A stretch of 19,314 nucleotides of DNA from the NCBI GenBank assembly GCA_938037185.1, contig CALHQK010000035.1, positions 1 through 19,314 of the forward strand, given 5' to 3'. The position numbers and the translations under genes are program-made. Within the stretch, counting starts at the first letter, position 1. Each line of letters opens with the position of its first letter. The notes under the pieces were generated by a model that saw nothing but the letters and a program-made list of their open reading frames with translations, had not been told where the DNA came from and made no database searches. Of this stretch, positions 13,127 to 19,314 are shown one piece after another. Origin of the DNA: an uncultured Riemerella sp. (lineage in GTDB: Bacteria; Bacteroidota; Bacteroidia; Flavobacteriales; Weeksellaceae).

Positions 13127-14305
13127 ATGAACGGAGTAAAATTTATTAGAGAAAACGGCGGACTTGGCAGAAGACAAGAAGGCACAGATTTCATCTCTGG
13201 AATCATTGTCTATGGAGAAACAGCTGCAGATAAACGCCTGATATTGTCTGTCAGCGAATTAGATAAAGCAGGTATCACAGCGACAACGCACCCTGTACTC
13301 CATTACCATGTTTCGGAGTTCTTCCGAGTGAATGAGGGAGCAAGACTATATGTTCAATCAGTTGCAGAGAGCGACGGCAATTACACAGAAGTAAAAGTCA
13401 TGCAGAACTTTGCGGAAGGGAACATCAGACAGATTGCAGTTTGTGATTTTAAAAGGAATTTAAATACCCTTTCAAATTCAGTGAGCAAACTTAATCAGAT
13501 TGCTTCGGAATTAGGCGAATTAAATATCCCTTTGAGTTTGCTTCTTTCGGTAAAAATAACAGCGGAAGACATGACTAAACTGCCAGACCTGCATACATTG
13601 AATGCTGAAAAGGTAAGTGTGGTTATCGGTCAAGATGGCGGAGGGAGAGGCGCTTATTTATCCCAAACCAATGCTTCTATTTCTTGTATTGGCGCTGTAT
13701 TAGGTGCTGTATCAAAAGCTAAAGTAAGCGAGAGTATTGCATGGGTAGAAAAGCAAAATTTAGTTTCCACGGCTTATGTCAAGGCTCTTACAGGAGGTGT
13801 AGAAAAAACAAGAGAGCTGGACAGCATCTGTTTTTGTGATGGTTCAGCTATAGGAAACTATACTCCACAACAACTGGAAGCTATTAACGATAAAGGCTAC
13901 ATCTTCGGAGTAAAGCATACAGGAATAGCAGGAACTTTCCTTAATGATAGTTTTACAGCTACTAGTTTAGAGAGTGATTTTGCTTATATCGAAAACAACA
14001 GAACCATTGATAAAGCCATTAGGGGAATTAACAAGGTGCTGATTAAGAAAGTATCTGGACCTGCTTATATAGACCCTGATACAGGACAGCTGGAGGCATC
14101 AGGAGTTGCTGCGCTAGAAGCTCTATGTGATGATGTTCTCGATGAAATGAAAAGAAACGGAGAAATAAGTGGGTATGAAGCTTATATCAATCCAAACCAG
14201 CAGGTGCTGAGGACTTCTAAATTAGAAGTGATTGTAAAAATTGTTCCTGTGGGAACACTGAGAAAAATTGAGGTAAAAATAGGTTTAACCCTTAAAAAAG
14301 ATTAA
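13127..14305 (+). CDS. Tail sheath protein (DUF2586-like)
   Basis: This 392-residue protein resembles the DUF2586 family, tail sheath-like proteins of Bacteroidota and Mu-like phages. The C-terminal part has the sheath pattern DPDTGQLEASGVAALEALCDDVLDEM followed by a short strand that would insert into the neighbouring subunit (LRKIEVKIGLTLKKD). The central part (FAYIENNRTIDKAIRGINKVL) matches the conserved fold seen before the C-terminal helix. A sheath shows that the virion is a myovirus with a contractile tail. It is followed 2 nt later by the tail tube gene, the usual sheath-tube pair. Confidence 0.87.
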   Translation: MNGVKFIRENGGLGRRQEGTDFISGIIVYGETAADKRLILSVSELDKAGITATTHPVLHYHVSEFFRVNEGARLYVQSVAESDGNYTEVKVMQNFAEGNIRQIAVCDFKRNLNTLSNSVSKLNQIASELGELNIPLSLLLSVKITAEDMTKLPDLHTLNAEKVSVVIGQDGGGRGAYLSQTNASISCIGAVLGAVSKAKVSESIAWVEKQNLVSTAYVKALTGGVEKTRELDSICFCDGSAIGNYTPQQLEAINDKGYIFGVKHTGIAGTFLNDSFTATSLESDFAYIENNRTIDKAIRGINKVLIKKVSGPAYIDPDTGQLEASGVAALEALCDDVLDEMKRNGEISGYEAYINPNQQVLRTSKLEVIVKIVPVGTLRKIEVKIGLTLKKD

Positions 14306-14307
14306 AA

Positions 14308-14739
14308 ATGGTAGAATTAGAACCGCTGATTAACGGAAGAGAGTACGGCTGGGCAGACATTACCGCTACTATTGGAGGCGTTCCTGTTACGGGGATTACC
14401 GCTATCAAATACGGCGAAGAAATGGAAAAAGAAAATATCTATGGAGCAGGACGAAACCCTGTATCTCGTGGGTATGGCAGAGTAAAATCTACAGCATCCA
14501 TTACTCTGCTTTCAGGGACAGTGTTCGCTTTGAAATCAAAAGCGCCAAAAGGACAGCTTCATAGAATTGCTCCATTTCCTATTACGGTAAGTTATCAGCC
14601 CGATGCTGGTCCTATGGTAGTACATGTTTTGAAGAACTGCGAGTTCAAAAAAACAGAGTTTGACTGGAAAGAAGGAGACATGAGCAAGCCGATAGAACTG
14701 GAGCTTATTATTTCTCATATTGTAGATAAATCAAAGTAA
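14308..14739 (+). CDS. Tail tube protein
   Basis: This is a 143-residue beta-rich protein directly after the sheath gene (2-nt gap). It has features of a contractile-tail tube monomer: an N-terminal strand with the DITATIGGVPVTGITAIKYG hairpin, YGRVKSTASITL, and a C-terminal strand pair that ends in IELELIISHIVDKSK. It should stack in rings inside the sheath to form the tail channel. No enzymatic residues are expected or seen. The following 60 nt contain an inverted repeat (14749-14780). Confidence 0.78.
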   Translation: MVELEPLINGREYGWADITATIGGVPVTGITAIKYGEEMEKENIYGAGRNPVSRGYGRVKSTASITLLSGTVFALKSKAPKGQLHRIAPFPITVSYQPDAGPMVVHVLKNCEFKKTEFDWKEGDMSKPIELELIISHIVDKSK

Positions 14740-14748
14740 AACAACCAT

Positions 14749-14780
14749 TGTGAGCAGTGGAAAACTCTCTGCTGCTCACA
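14749..14780 (+). repeat. Inverted repeat between tail tube and chaperone genes
   Basis: TGTGAGCAG (14749-14757) and CTGCTCACA (14772-14780) are exact inverted copies separated by 14 nt. G-T wobble could extend the stem inward. There is no T-tract after it, so it is more likely an mRNA-stability or partial-attenuation element, in line with tube protein being needed in far more copies than the chaperone downstream. Confidence 0.5.
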
Positions 14781-14799
14781 TTATAAAAAACAAAAACAA

Positions 14800-15120
14800 A
14801 TGGACAAAGAACTTATCTGCGGACTTGATACCGCGCAAATAGAAGAACTCAAAGCAGAAAAAGGGCCACTGGTATTGGTTGGTGTAACTTATGAAGGAAA
14901 CACTCATCAAGCTATATTCAGAGAGCCTACCTTTAAGGATTTAGAAGCGATACATAAAATATCTAAATCTGATGAAATGAAAGGATTAAGGTCAGCTTAT
15001 GACAACTGTATTGTAAAGGCTGATGAAGAAATAGAAGGTAGGGATATGCTTAAAATCAAGGCAGTAAGTGCTTTGATGGAAAGAGTACAAAAAACCAGCT
15101 CAGAAGCAAAAAACTTATAA
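14800..15120 (+). CDS. Tail assembly chaperone, short (G-type) form
   Basis: This 106-residue acidic helical protein lies between tail tube and tape measure, the position of the tail assembly chaperones (G in lambda, gp41-type in Mu). It contains IFREPTFKDLEAIHK (about residues 45-59). It ends TSSEAKNL at a TAA that directly follows the slippery heptamer A AAA AAC. The protein would bind the tape measure during tail assembly. The -1 frame extension continues to 15314. Confidence 0.8.
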   Translation: MDKELICGLDTAQIEELKAEKGPLVLVGVTYEGNTHQAIFREPTFKDLEAIHKISKSDEMKGLRSAYDNCIVKADEEIEGRDMLKIKAVSALMERVQKTSSEAKNL

Positions 15121-15138
15121 GCTCGCTAGAAAGCGAGC
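15108..15138 (+). promoter_or_regulatory. -1 programmed ribosomal frameshift signal of the tail chaperone
   Basis: The heptamer A AAA AAC (15108-15114) is in the X XXY YYZ phase of the zero frame (gca aaa aac tta taa). It is followed by the 6-nt spacer TTATAA (15115-15120), which ends in the zero-frame stop. A perfect 7-bp hairpin then starts, with arms GCTCGCT (15121-15127) and AGCGAGC (15132-15138) and the loop AGAA. It matches the conserved G/GT type of frameshifting in tailed phages. Confidence 0.88.
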
Positions 15139-15314
15139 AATCAGAACACGAAAGGTTCAAAGGCGATGCTCTTATAAGGTCAAATTTTAATGTAGAGCCA
15201 GAAACACTACAAATAAGTGAATGGGGAAAACTATATGCCCAAGCCATGTGGCTGGAAGAATGGCGACTGCAGAACCAAGCCGAATTATTTAAGGCTTTGT
15301 TTGGTGGGGATTAG
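15114..15314 (+). CDS. Frameshift extension of the tail chaperone (GT-type C-terminal part)
   Basis: This -1 frame stretch is open from the slippage site to the TAG at 15312-15314. It encodes 66 residues, LISSLESEQSEHE through WGKLYAQAMWLEEW to ALFGGD. It has no ATG near its beginning (the only one is internal, in QAMWLE), so it can be translated only by frameshifting, giving a 171-residue long form. The WGKLYAQAMWLEEWR pattern is a typical second-part segment of such chaperones (from memory). In lambda the T part recruits the tail tube protein while the G part coats the tape measure. Confidence 0.87.
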   Translation, partial: LISSLESEQSEHERFKGDALIRSNFNVEPETLQISEWGKLYAQAMWLEEWRLQNQAELFKALFGGD

Positions 15315-15318
15315 AGGT

Positions 15319-15537
15319 TTATTGTTCTTTCTTTTTCTTCAATAGATAATGTACCATAAAAGCCTCATCATCAGAAATAGAAGAATTGACACTATCATTT
15401 CCTTTAAGAGCAATGGAAATAAGTCCAACTGCTATAACAACAGCAACTAAAAACATGCCTATTATAATCATATGAGCAGGAAAGAAAATAACTCCTAAAA
15501 TGAGGGCTACCCAAAAAGTGATTTTTAATGTTTTCAT
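15319..15537 (-). CDS. Antisense small membrane protein inserted in the tail operon (moron)
   Basis: This protein is 72 residues from the ATG at 15537. An ATG at 15591 exists, but it lies upstream of the promoter box at 15557-15564. It has two hydrophobic segments (about residues 8-19 and 23-43), a short polar stretch with NDSVNSSISDDE, and a basic C-terminal tail, KKKKEQ. It is the only - strand gene in the tail module and sits neatly between the end of the chaperone frame (4 nt away) and the tape measure start. It has its own TAnnTTTG box, so it is likely expressed in the lysogen. A role in superinfection exclusion or another lysogenic-conversion trait is an inference; no family was recognised. 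Confidence 0.55.
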   Translation of the reverse strand: MKTLKITFWVALILGVIFFPAHMIIIGMFLVAVVIAVGLISIALKGNDSVNSSISDDEAFMVHYLLKKKKEQ

Positions 15538-15556
15538 TTTAAAACCATTTACATAA

Positions 15557-15564
15557 CAAAGATA
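15557..15564 (-). promoter_or_regulatory. Promoter -7 box of the antisense membrane gene
   Basis: On the - strand the sequence is TATCTTTG, identical to the box at 3092-3099. It ends 19 nt before the ATG at 15537 and lies just ahead of the tape measure start on the other strand. A -33 element is not clear; TTTG occurs but only 12 nt upstream. Confidence 0.48.
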
Positions 15565-15572
15565 GTAAAAAA

Positions 15573-17972
15573 ATGTCAAATAATGTAACATATCAAGTAA
15601 ATTTAAAAGTTGTAGGCGACGATGTCATCGGCTCGGTAACTCGTGAGATTGAGAGATTAGACGAGAGTACGAAGAATGCAACTAAGAGTTTCGGAGATTG
15701 TTTTAAATCTTTTTTGGCATTTAGCACAGCCTTAGAAGGACTTTCTTCTCTTCGGCAAGACTTTGAGAACCTCATTGAACCTGGCAGAAATCTCAATGCT
15801 AACATGATGGAGCTTTCTGCTATCACAGGAGTTACAGGAGATGGTTTAAAAGCGATTGAAAAGGCAGCGAGGGATACAGCGAAAACCTTTGGAACGAGTG
15901 CAATAGACAATGTGGAATCTTATAAAATGATGCTTTCACAGTTGTCCCCCGAGATTGCTAAAAATTCAGAAGCCATGAAGATGATGGGGGAAAATGCGAA
16001 TATTCTCTCCAAACAGATGGGTGGTGATACCGTAGCAGCTACGGATGTCCTGAATACTTCGCTCAACCAATTTGGTGTAAGCATGGATGACCCTATTGCA
16101 GCAGCTAAAATCATGGGCGACATGATGAATGTCATGTCCGCAGCAGCACAGCAGGGGTCTGCTGAACTTCCACAAATCAAACAAGCACTAGAACAGGTCG
16201 GAATGGTGGCAAAAACTACTGGTTTGTCTTTTGCCGAAACTAATGCCTACATTCAGCTTTTAGACCAGGCAGGTAAAAAAGGAAGTGAGGGCGGTGTAGC
16301 GCTGCGAAATGTCCTTACAACGCTATCAGAAGGTAGATTTACTTCTAAGTTAGCAGCAGAAGGACTCCAGCAGGCTGGTATTTCTGTTGATTATCTAGCA
16401 GACAGCTCTATACCTCTACATGAGCGGTTAAAAACTCTTAGAAAAATACAAGGGGATACTGCGCTTATGACCAAAGTATTTGGTAAGGAAAACATGGCGG
16501 CTGCTATTGCTATGATAAACACTGCTGATGAGGCAGAAGCGATGACCAAGGTTATTGTAGGGACTAATTCAGCAGTAGAGCAAGCAGAGGTAATCATGGG
16601 TGGCTATAATGAAAAAGTAGCCAGAACTAAAGCCTGGTTTGATGATTTGAAAATATCTATTTTCAATCTTACAGAAGAGTTTACCCCCTTTGTAAATATA
16701 GGGTTTTCTACTGTAGAATGGCTTGGAAAATCTGCGTTTTACCTCAATATCCTAAAATCTACATTGAGTGCAGTAACACTCGCAAAAACAAAGGATAACA
16801 TACAGTCTGGGATAGCTCTTATCCGTACAAAAGCCTTAGCATTATGGACAGGAATAGGAAGTCTTGCTAACAAGGGTTTTGCTGCTTCTTTGAACTCTGT
16901 TAGAAATTCAGCAGTAGGTGCAGCTATGGGGACAAGAGCTTTTTCTGTTGCTATTATGAATATTCCTGTTATCGGCTGGATAATAGCGGGGATTACCGCT
17001 GTCATTGTGGCTATAAAATACCTTTGGGAACATAGCCGAAGATTTAGAGAAATACTTTTTGGAATAGGCTATGCAGGGAAAGCAATTTTCCACAACATTG
17101 GTGTATATGCGGGCAGAGTTTGGAGGCTTGTTTTAAAGCCTATAGGTATGTTTATTTTTAATTTCTATAAAAACATTTTCATGGCTGTTTGGGAGTTTGC
17201 AAAAACTGCATGGGATGGTATTATAAATACTATTTCATGGGCATGGAACAATGTAATCAAGCCAGTAGCCCAGTATATATATAGTATTTATGTCAATACT
17301 TTTATGGTGATTTGGAACGCTGTAAAAACAGTGTTCAACTGGATAGTGCAGCTGGTGTCCAGAGTTTGGAATTGGATAAAAAGCACCTTCTCTGAGTTTG
17401 CAGGATGGATACAGTCCACCATCATAGAGCCTATTTATAAAGTTTTTAATGAAATCTGGGATTGGCTTACAGGTTTTTTTGATGGTGTTACAGAAAAAAT
17501 TAAAGCTGTAACAGACACGGTCAAAGGGCTTTGGAATAGTATTTTTTCTGAAGAAGGCACGGTAAGTGTTAAAGAAGAGTATCAAAAAGGAGAGAAAGCA
17601 GGAGGAGAAAGTTTTGATAAAGACAAGAAAAAGAGCAAAGACGACCCACAAGAGGTCAAAATAGTAGATGATAACTCTCATAAAAACATTTTTGATGTCA
17701 GCAAAGGCTCTGGACTTTCTACTCCTACTATTGGAGGAGTGGCAGCCAAAAAAACAAAGAAGAAAAAGGAAAAAAGCGAGAAAGAAGATGGAGAAAGTGG
17801 AAATAAGGTTCGCAGCCTTACAGTTGGTAAAATGGTGGAAAATCTAAATATCTACACTCAAAAAGGGACTGTCGGAGAAAGTAAAGAGCAGATTTTACAA
17901 GCAATTAAAGAAATATTCGGTACTGCAGTAGCAGATTTTGCAGGAGCAGACCGAAATGCTACAACTGCATAA
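15573..17972 (+). CDS. Tail tape measure protein (TP901 family)
   Basis: This 799-residue protein sets tail length and is ejected with the DNA. Residues about 65-360 are the TP901-type core, with LSAITGVTGDGLKAIEKAAR, GDTVAATDVLNTSLNQFG, AAQQGSAELPQIKQALEQVG and GGVALRNVLTTLSEG. A strongly hydrophobic stretch at about residues 455-485 (NIPVIGWIIAGITAVIVAI) is the usual membrane-penetrating segment. Residues about 510-660 hold Trp-rich repeats (FAKTAWDGIINTISWAWN and FNWIVQLVSRVWNWIK). The C-terminal part is Lys-rich and low-complexity (about 675-750) and ends in a short helix. It is short for a tape measure, consistent with a short contractile tail. Confidence 0.93.
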   Translation: MSNNVTYQVNLKVVGDDVIGSVTREIERLDESTKNATKSFGDCFKSFLAFSTALEGLSSLRQDFENLIEPGRNLNANMMELSAITGVTGDGLKAIEKAARDTAKTFGTSAIDNVESYKMMLSQLSPEIAKNSEAMKMMGENANILSKQMGGDTVAATDVLNTSLNQFGVSMDDPIAAAKIMGDMMNVMSAAAQQGSAELPQIKQALEQVGMVAKTTGLSFAETNAYIQLLDQAGKKGSEGGVALRNVLTTLSEGRFTSKLAAEGLQQAGISVDYLADSSIPLHERLKTLRKIQGDTALMTKVFGKENMAAAIAMINTADEAEAMTKVIVGTNSAVEQAEVIMGGYNEKVARTKAWFDDLKISIFNLTEEFTPFVNIGFSTVEWLGKSAFYLNILKSTLSAVTLAKTKDNIQSGIALIRTKALALWTGIGSLANKGFAASLNSVRNSAVGAAMGTRAFSVAIMNIPVIGWIIAGITAVIVAIKYLWEHSRRFREILFGIGYAGKAIFHNIGVYAGRVWRLVLKPIGMFIFNFYKNIFMAVWEFAKTAWDGIINTISWAWNNVIKPVAQYIYSIYVNTFMVIWNAVKTVFNWIVQLVSRVWNWIKSTFSEFAGWIQSTIIEPIYKVFNEIWDWLTGFFDGVTEKIKAVTDTVKGLWNSIFSEEGTVSVKEEYQKGEKAGGESFDKDKKKSKDDPQEVKIVDDNSHKNIFDVSKGSGLSTPTIGGVAAKKTKKKKEKSEKEDGESGNKVRSLTVGKMVENLNIYTQKGTVGESKEQILQAIKEIFGTAVADFAGADRNATTA

Positions 17973-17983
17973 ATTATAAGAAG

Positions 17984-18595
17984 ATGATAAATGTATTTAC
18001 CCCAAACGCAGAGCATTTAGCCAAAGGTGTGGCTTTAAATTTAGCTTTCCGTTTTGGAATGAGCACTGCGGAGCCTTTCAAGGCATCTGAGTATGTTGGA
18101 AAAGAGAAAAACCCAGAACTGCTGGATTTAGGAGAATTAGAAGGGAGAACTTGGCTGACTTCACTAGCCTTAAAGCACGGAGGGAAAGAGTTTATATTCA
18201 ATGAGTGTCTGATTTCTCTTAATATGGAAAAAAACATCGTTACCACAGCATTACAGGGACGCAATGGAACGATAAAAGAGTATATCAGTGATGGTGATTA
18301 CAACATTACCATAGATGCAGGGATAAGTAATTACACTATTGACCAGGAAGGAGAGCATAATATTGACTATCCGATAGATGCAGTTGCAGAGCTGAAAAAT
18401 ATTCTCTCTCTTCCCGAAACATTAGAAGTCCAGAGTGATTTTTTGGAGATTTTTGGGATAAAATCAGCAGTTGTAAAATCTTTTGACCTACAACAAGAAA
18501 CCCACTCCAATAGACAAAGTATCAATATTCAAATGCTCTCTGATGAGCCGTATGAAATTAGACTAAAAGAAGAAAACGATGTTAAAGTTGTGTAG
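17984..18595 (+). CDS. DUF6046-like baseplate-region protein
   Basis: This 203-residue protein lies between tape measure and baseplate hub. The sequence begins with a helical region, then MSTAEPFKASEYVGKEKNP, and continues with the pattern WLTSLALKHGGKEFIFNECLI and VTTALQGRNGTIKEYISDGDYNI. I recognise this as the DUF6046 type found after the tape measure in Bacteroidota Mu-like phages. It may correspond in role to Mu gp43 or gp44 in baseplate assembly, though I cannot see a specific motif. It starts 11 nt after the tape measure stop and overlaps the next gene by 17 nt. Confidence 0.65.
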   Translation: MINVFTPNAEHLAKGVALNLAFRFGMSTAEPFKASEYVGKEKNPELLDLGELEGRTWLTSLALKHGGKEFIFNECLISLNMEKNIVTTALQGRNGTIKEYISDGDYNITIDAGISNYTIDQEGEHNIDYPIDAVAELKNILSLPETLEVQSDFLEIFGIKSAVVKSFDLQQETHSNRQSINIQMLSDEPYEIRLKEENDVKVV

Positions 18596-19314
18596 TGAAA
18601 TCATCATCGAGGGCGATAAAACTTGGAAGTTTAATGCCGTTGCAGACTGCAAGATTGTAGAAGATGTATCTACTCTTACCGATACCTGCGAAATTCAGCT
18701 CCCTAAAAAAATAAAGTGGCAGGAAGCTGTAAGCAAGAACGGAAAACCTCCAATCAAAAGAGGTGATAAAATAACCATCAGACTCGGATATGATGATGAT
18801 TTAGAAACACGGTTTACAGGATTTATCCGCTCGGTAGATGCAAAAGTACCGATAACGATAAAGTGCGAAGATGGTATGTTTATTTTAAAGTCTCACAAGG
18901 TAAAACCAAGGGCGTTTAAAAATGCTTCTCTGCATGAGATTGTGTCTTATCTATTGGAGGGAACTAATATCAAGTTTCAGCTTATGGATAAAAATATAAA
19001 AGTGGGAAACTGGAGGCTTACCAAGACCCATGCTTCGGAAGAACTACAAGAGCTGAAAGAAAAAATGATGCTGTCTTCCTACTTTCGGACAATCAACAAG
19101 GAAAGCGTGCTGTATATAGGTTTAGCCTATCCTTTGGACAATCGGAAGAAAGTAAAATTTATACATGGTAAAAACATTATTGATGAAGATTTTGAATACA
19201 GAGATAAAGAAGACATACGGGTAAGATGTGAAGCACAGAGTTTTAATGGCAAAAAGAAAAAAGTAACCTATGAATATGGAGACAAAGACGGCGACTTGAT
19301 AAAAATAAGAATGG
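18579..19314 (+). CDS. Baseplate hub / late-control D-like protein (3' end outside window)
   Basis: The frame is open from ATG 18579 to the last base, 245 codons. It begins LCSEIIIEGDKTWKFN and shows the hub pattern with GDKITIRLGYDDDLETRFTG and later FKNASLHEIVSYLLEGTNI. The protein looks like a Mu gpP / P2 gpD type (gp27-like) hub domain, on which the spike would sit. It overlaps the DUF6046-like gene by 17 nt. The C-terminal part lies beyond the window. Confidence 0.75.
   Translation, partial: MLKLCSEIIIEGDKTWKFNAVADCKIVEDVSTLTDTCEIQLPKKIKWQEAVSKNGKPPIKRGDKITIRLGYDDDLETRFTGFIRSVDAKVPITIKCEDGMFILKSHKVKPRAFKNASLHEIVSYLLEGTNIKFQLMDKNIKVGNWRLTKTHASEELQELKEKMMLSSYFRTINKESVLYIGLAYPLDNRKKVKFIHGKNIIDEDFEYRDKEDIRVRCEAQSFNGKKKKVTYEYGDKDGDLIKIRM

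Noticed and set aside
15056..15247. 63-codon open frame on the - strand across the frameshift site
   Set aside because: The opposite strand encodes the chaperone and its -1 extension with family-like sequence; the antisense product has no support.
17235..17681. 148-codon open frame on the - strand inside the tape measure gene
   Set aside because: It is a shadow of the Trp- and Lys-rich tape measure coding sequence and has no start context or neighbours on that strand.

Overview
The window is part of a Mu-type (transposable-phage class) contractile-tailed prophage or phage. Three things suggest a Bacteroidota host, probably a flavobacterium of the Weeksellaceae kind (inference): the AT-rich composition, the start regions with little Shine-Dalgarno sequence and AT-rich leaders, and TAnnTTTG-type -7 promoter boxes. 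Both ends are cut: a gene runs in from the left edge and a baseplate-hub gene runs off the right edge. The transposase and transposition ATPase genes expected of such a phage are not in view. I saw no tRNA, rRNA, CRISPR array or insertion sequence.

Layout. (1) 1-2984, + strand: a tightly packed early or accessory operon with a partial coiled-coil protein, an N6-adenine-type DNA methyltransferase, a small membrane protein, a GemA-like protein and several small unknowns. It ends in a strong terminator at 3016-3039. (2) 3104-3334, +: a small HTH-like protein with its own host-type promoter, placed where Mu encodes its Mor/C activators. (3) 9796 down to 3331, - strand: the head and packaging module, in the order small terminase, large terminase, gp36-like (DUF1320), portal (DUF935), MuF fused to an ADP-ribosyltransferase toxin, gpG, and a tail-terminator-like protein. 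A small + strand gene (4420-4611) is inserted convergently at the toxin end. (4) 9797-9968: a divergent late-promoter region with a perfect dyad. (5) 9969 to the right edge, + strand: protease/scaffold, major capsid, amidase endolysin, probable unimolecular spanin, unknown, tail sheath, tail tube, tail assembly chaperone with a frameshifted extension, an antisense small membrane gene, tape measure, a DUF6046-like protein and the baseplate hub.

Main discovery. Two -1 programmed ribosomal frameshift cassettes have the same construction: an X XXY YYZ slippery heptamer, a 6-nt spacer ending in the zero-frame stop TAA, and then a perfect GC-starting hairpin. One is the expected tail assembly chaperone site (A AAA AAC at 15108-15114, hairpin 15121-15138). 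The other lies at the end of the portal gene on the - strand (T TTT TTC at 6086-6080, hairpin 6073-6052). Its -1 frame is open, has no ATG, GTG or TTG codon in the 36-codon linker, and runs directly into the MuF-ADP-ribosyltransferase gene. Slippage there would make an 893-residue portal-MuF-toxin fusion, and so a defined fraction of portal subunits carrying an ejectable toxin. The toxin domain has a complete R-S-E signature (YRG, STS, ExE) and is much more AT-rich than the MuF part. It faces a small convergent gene with its own host-type promoter, a candidate immunity gene.
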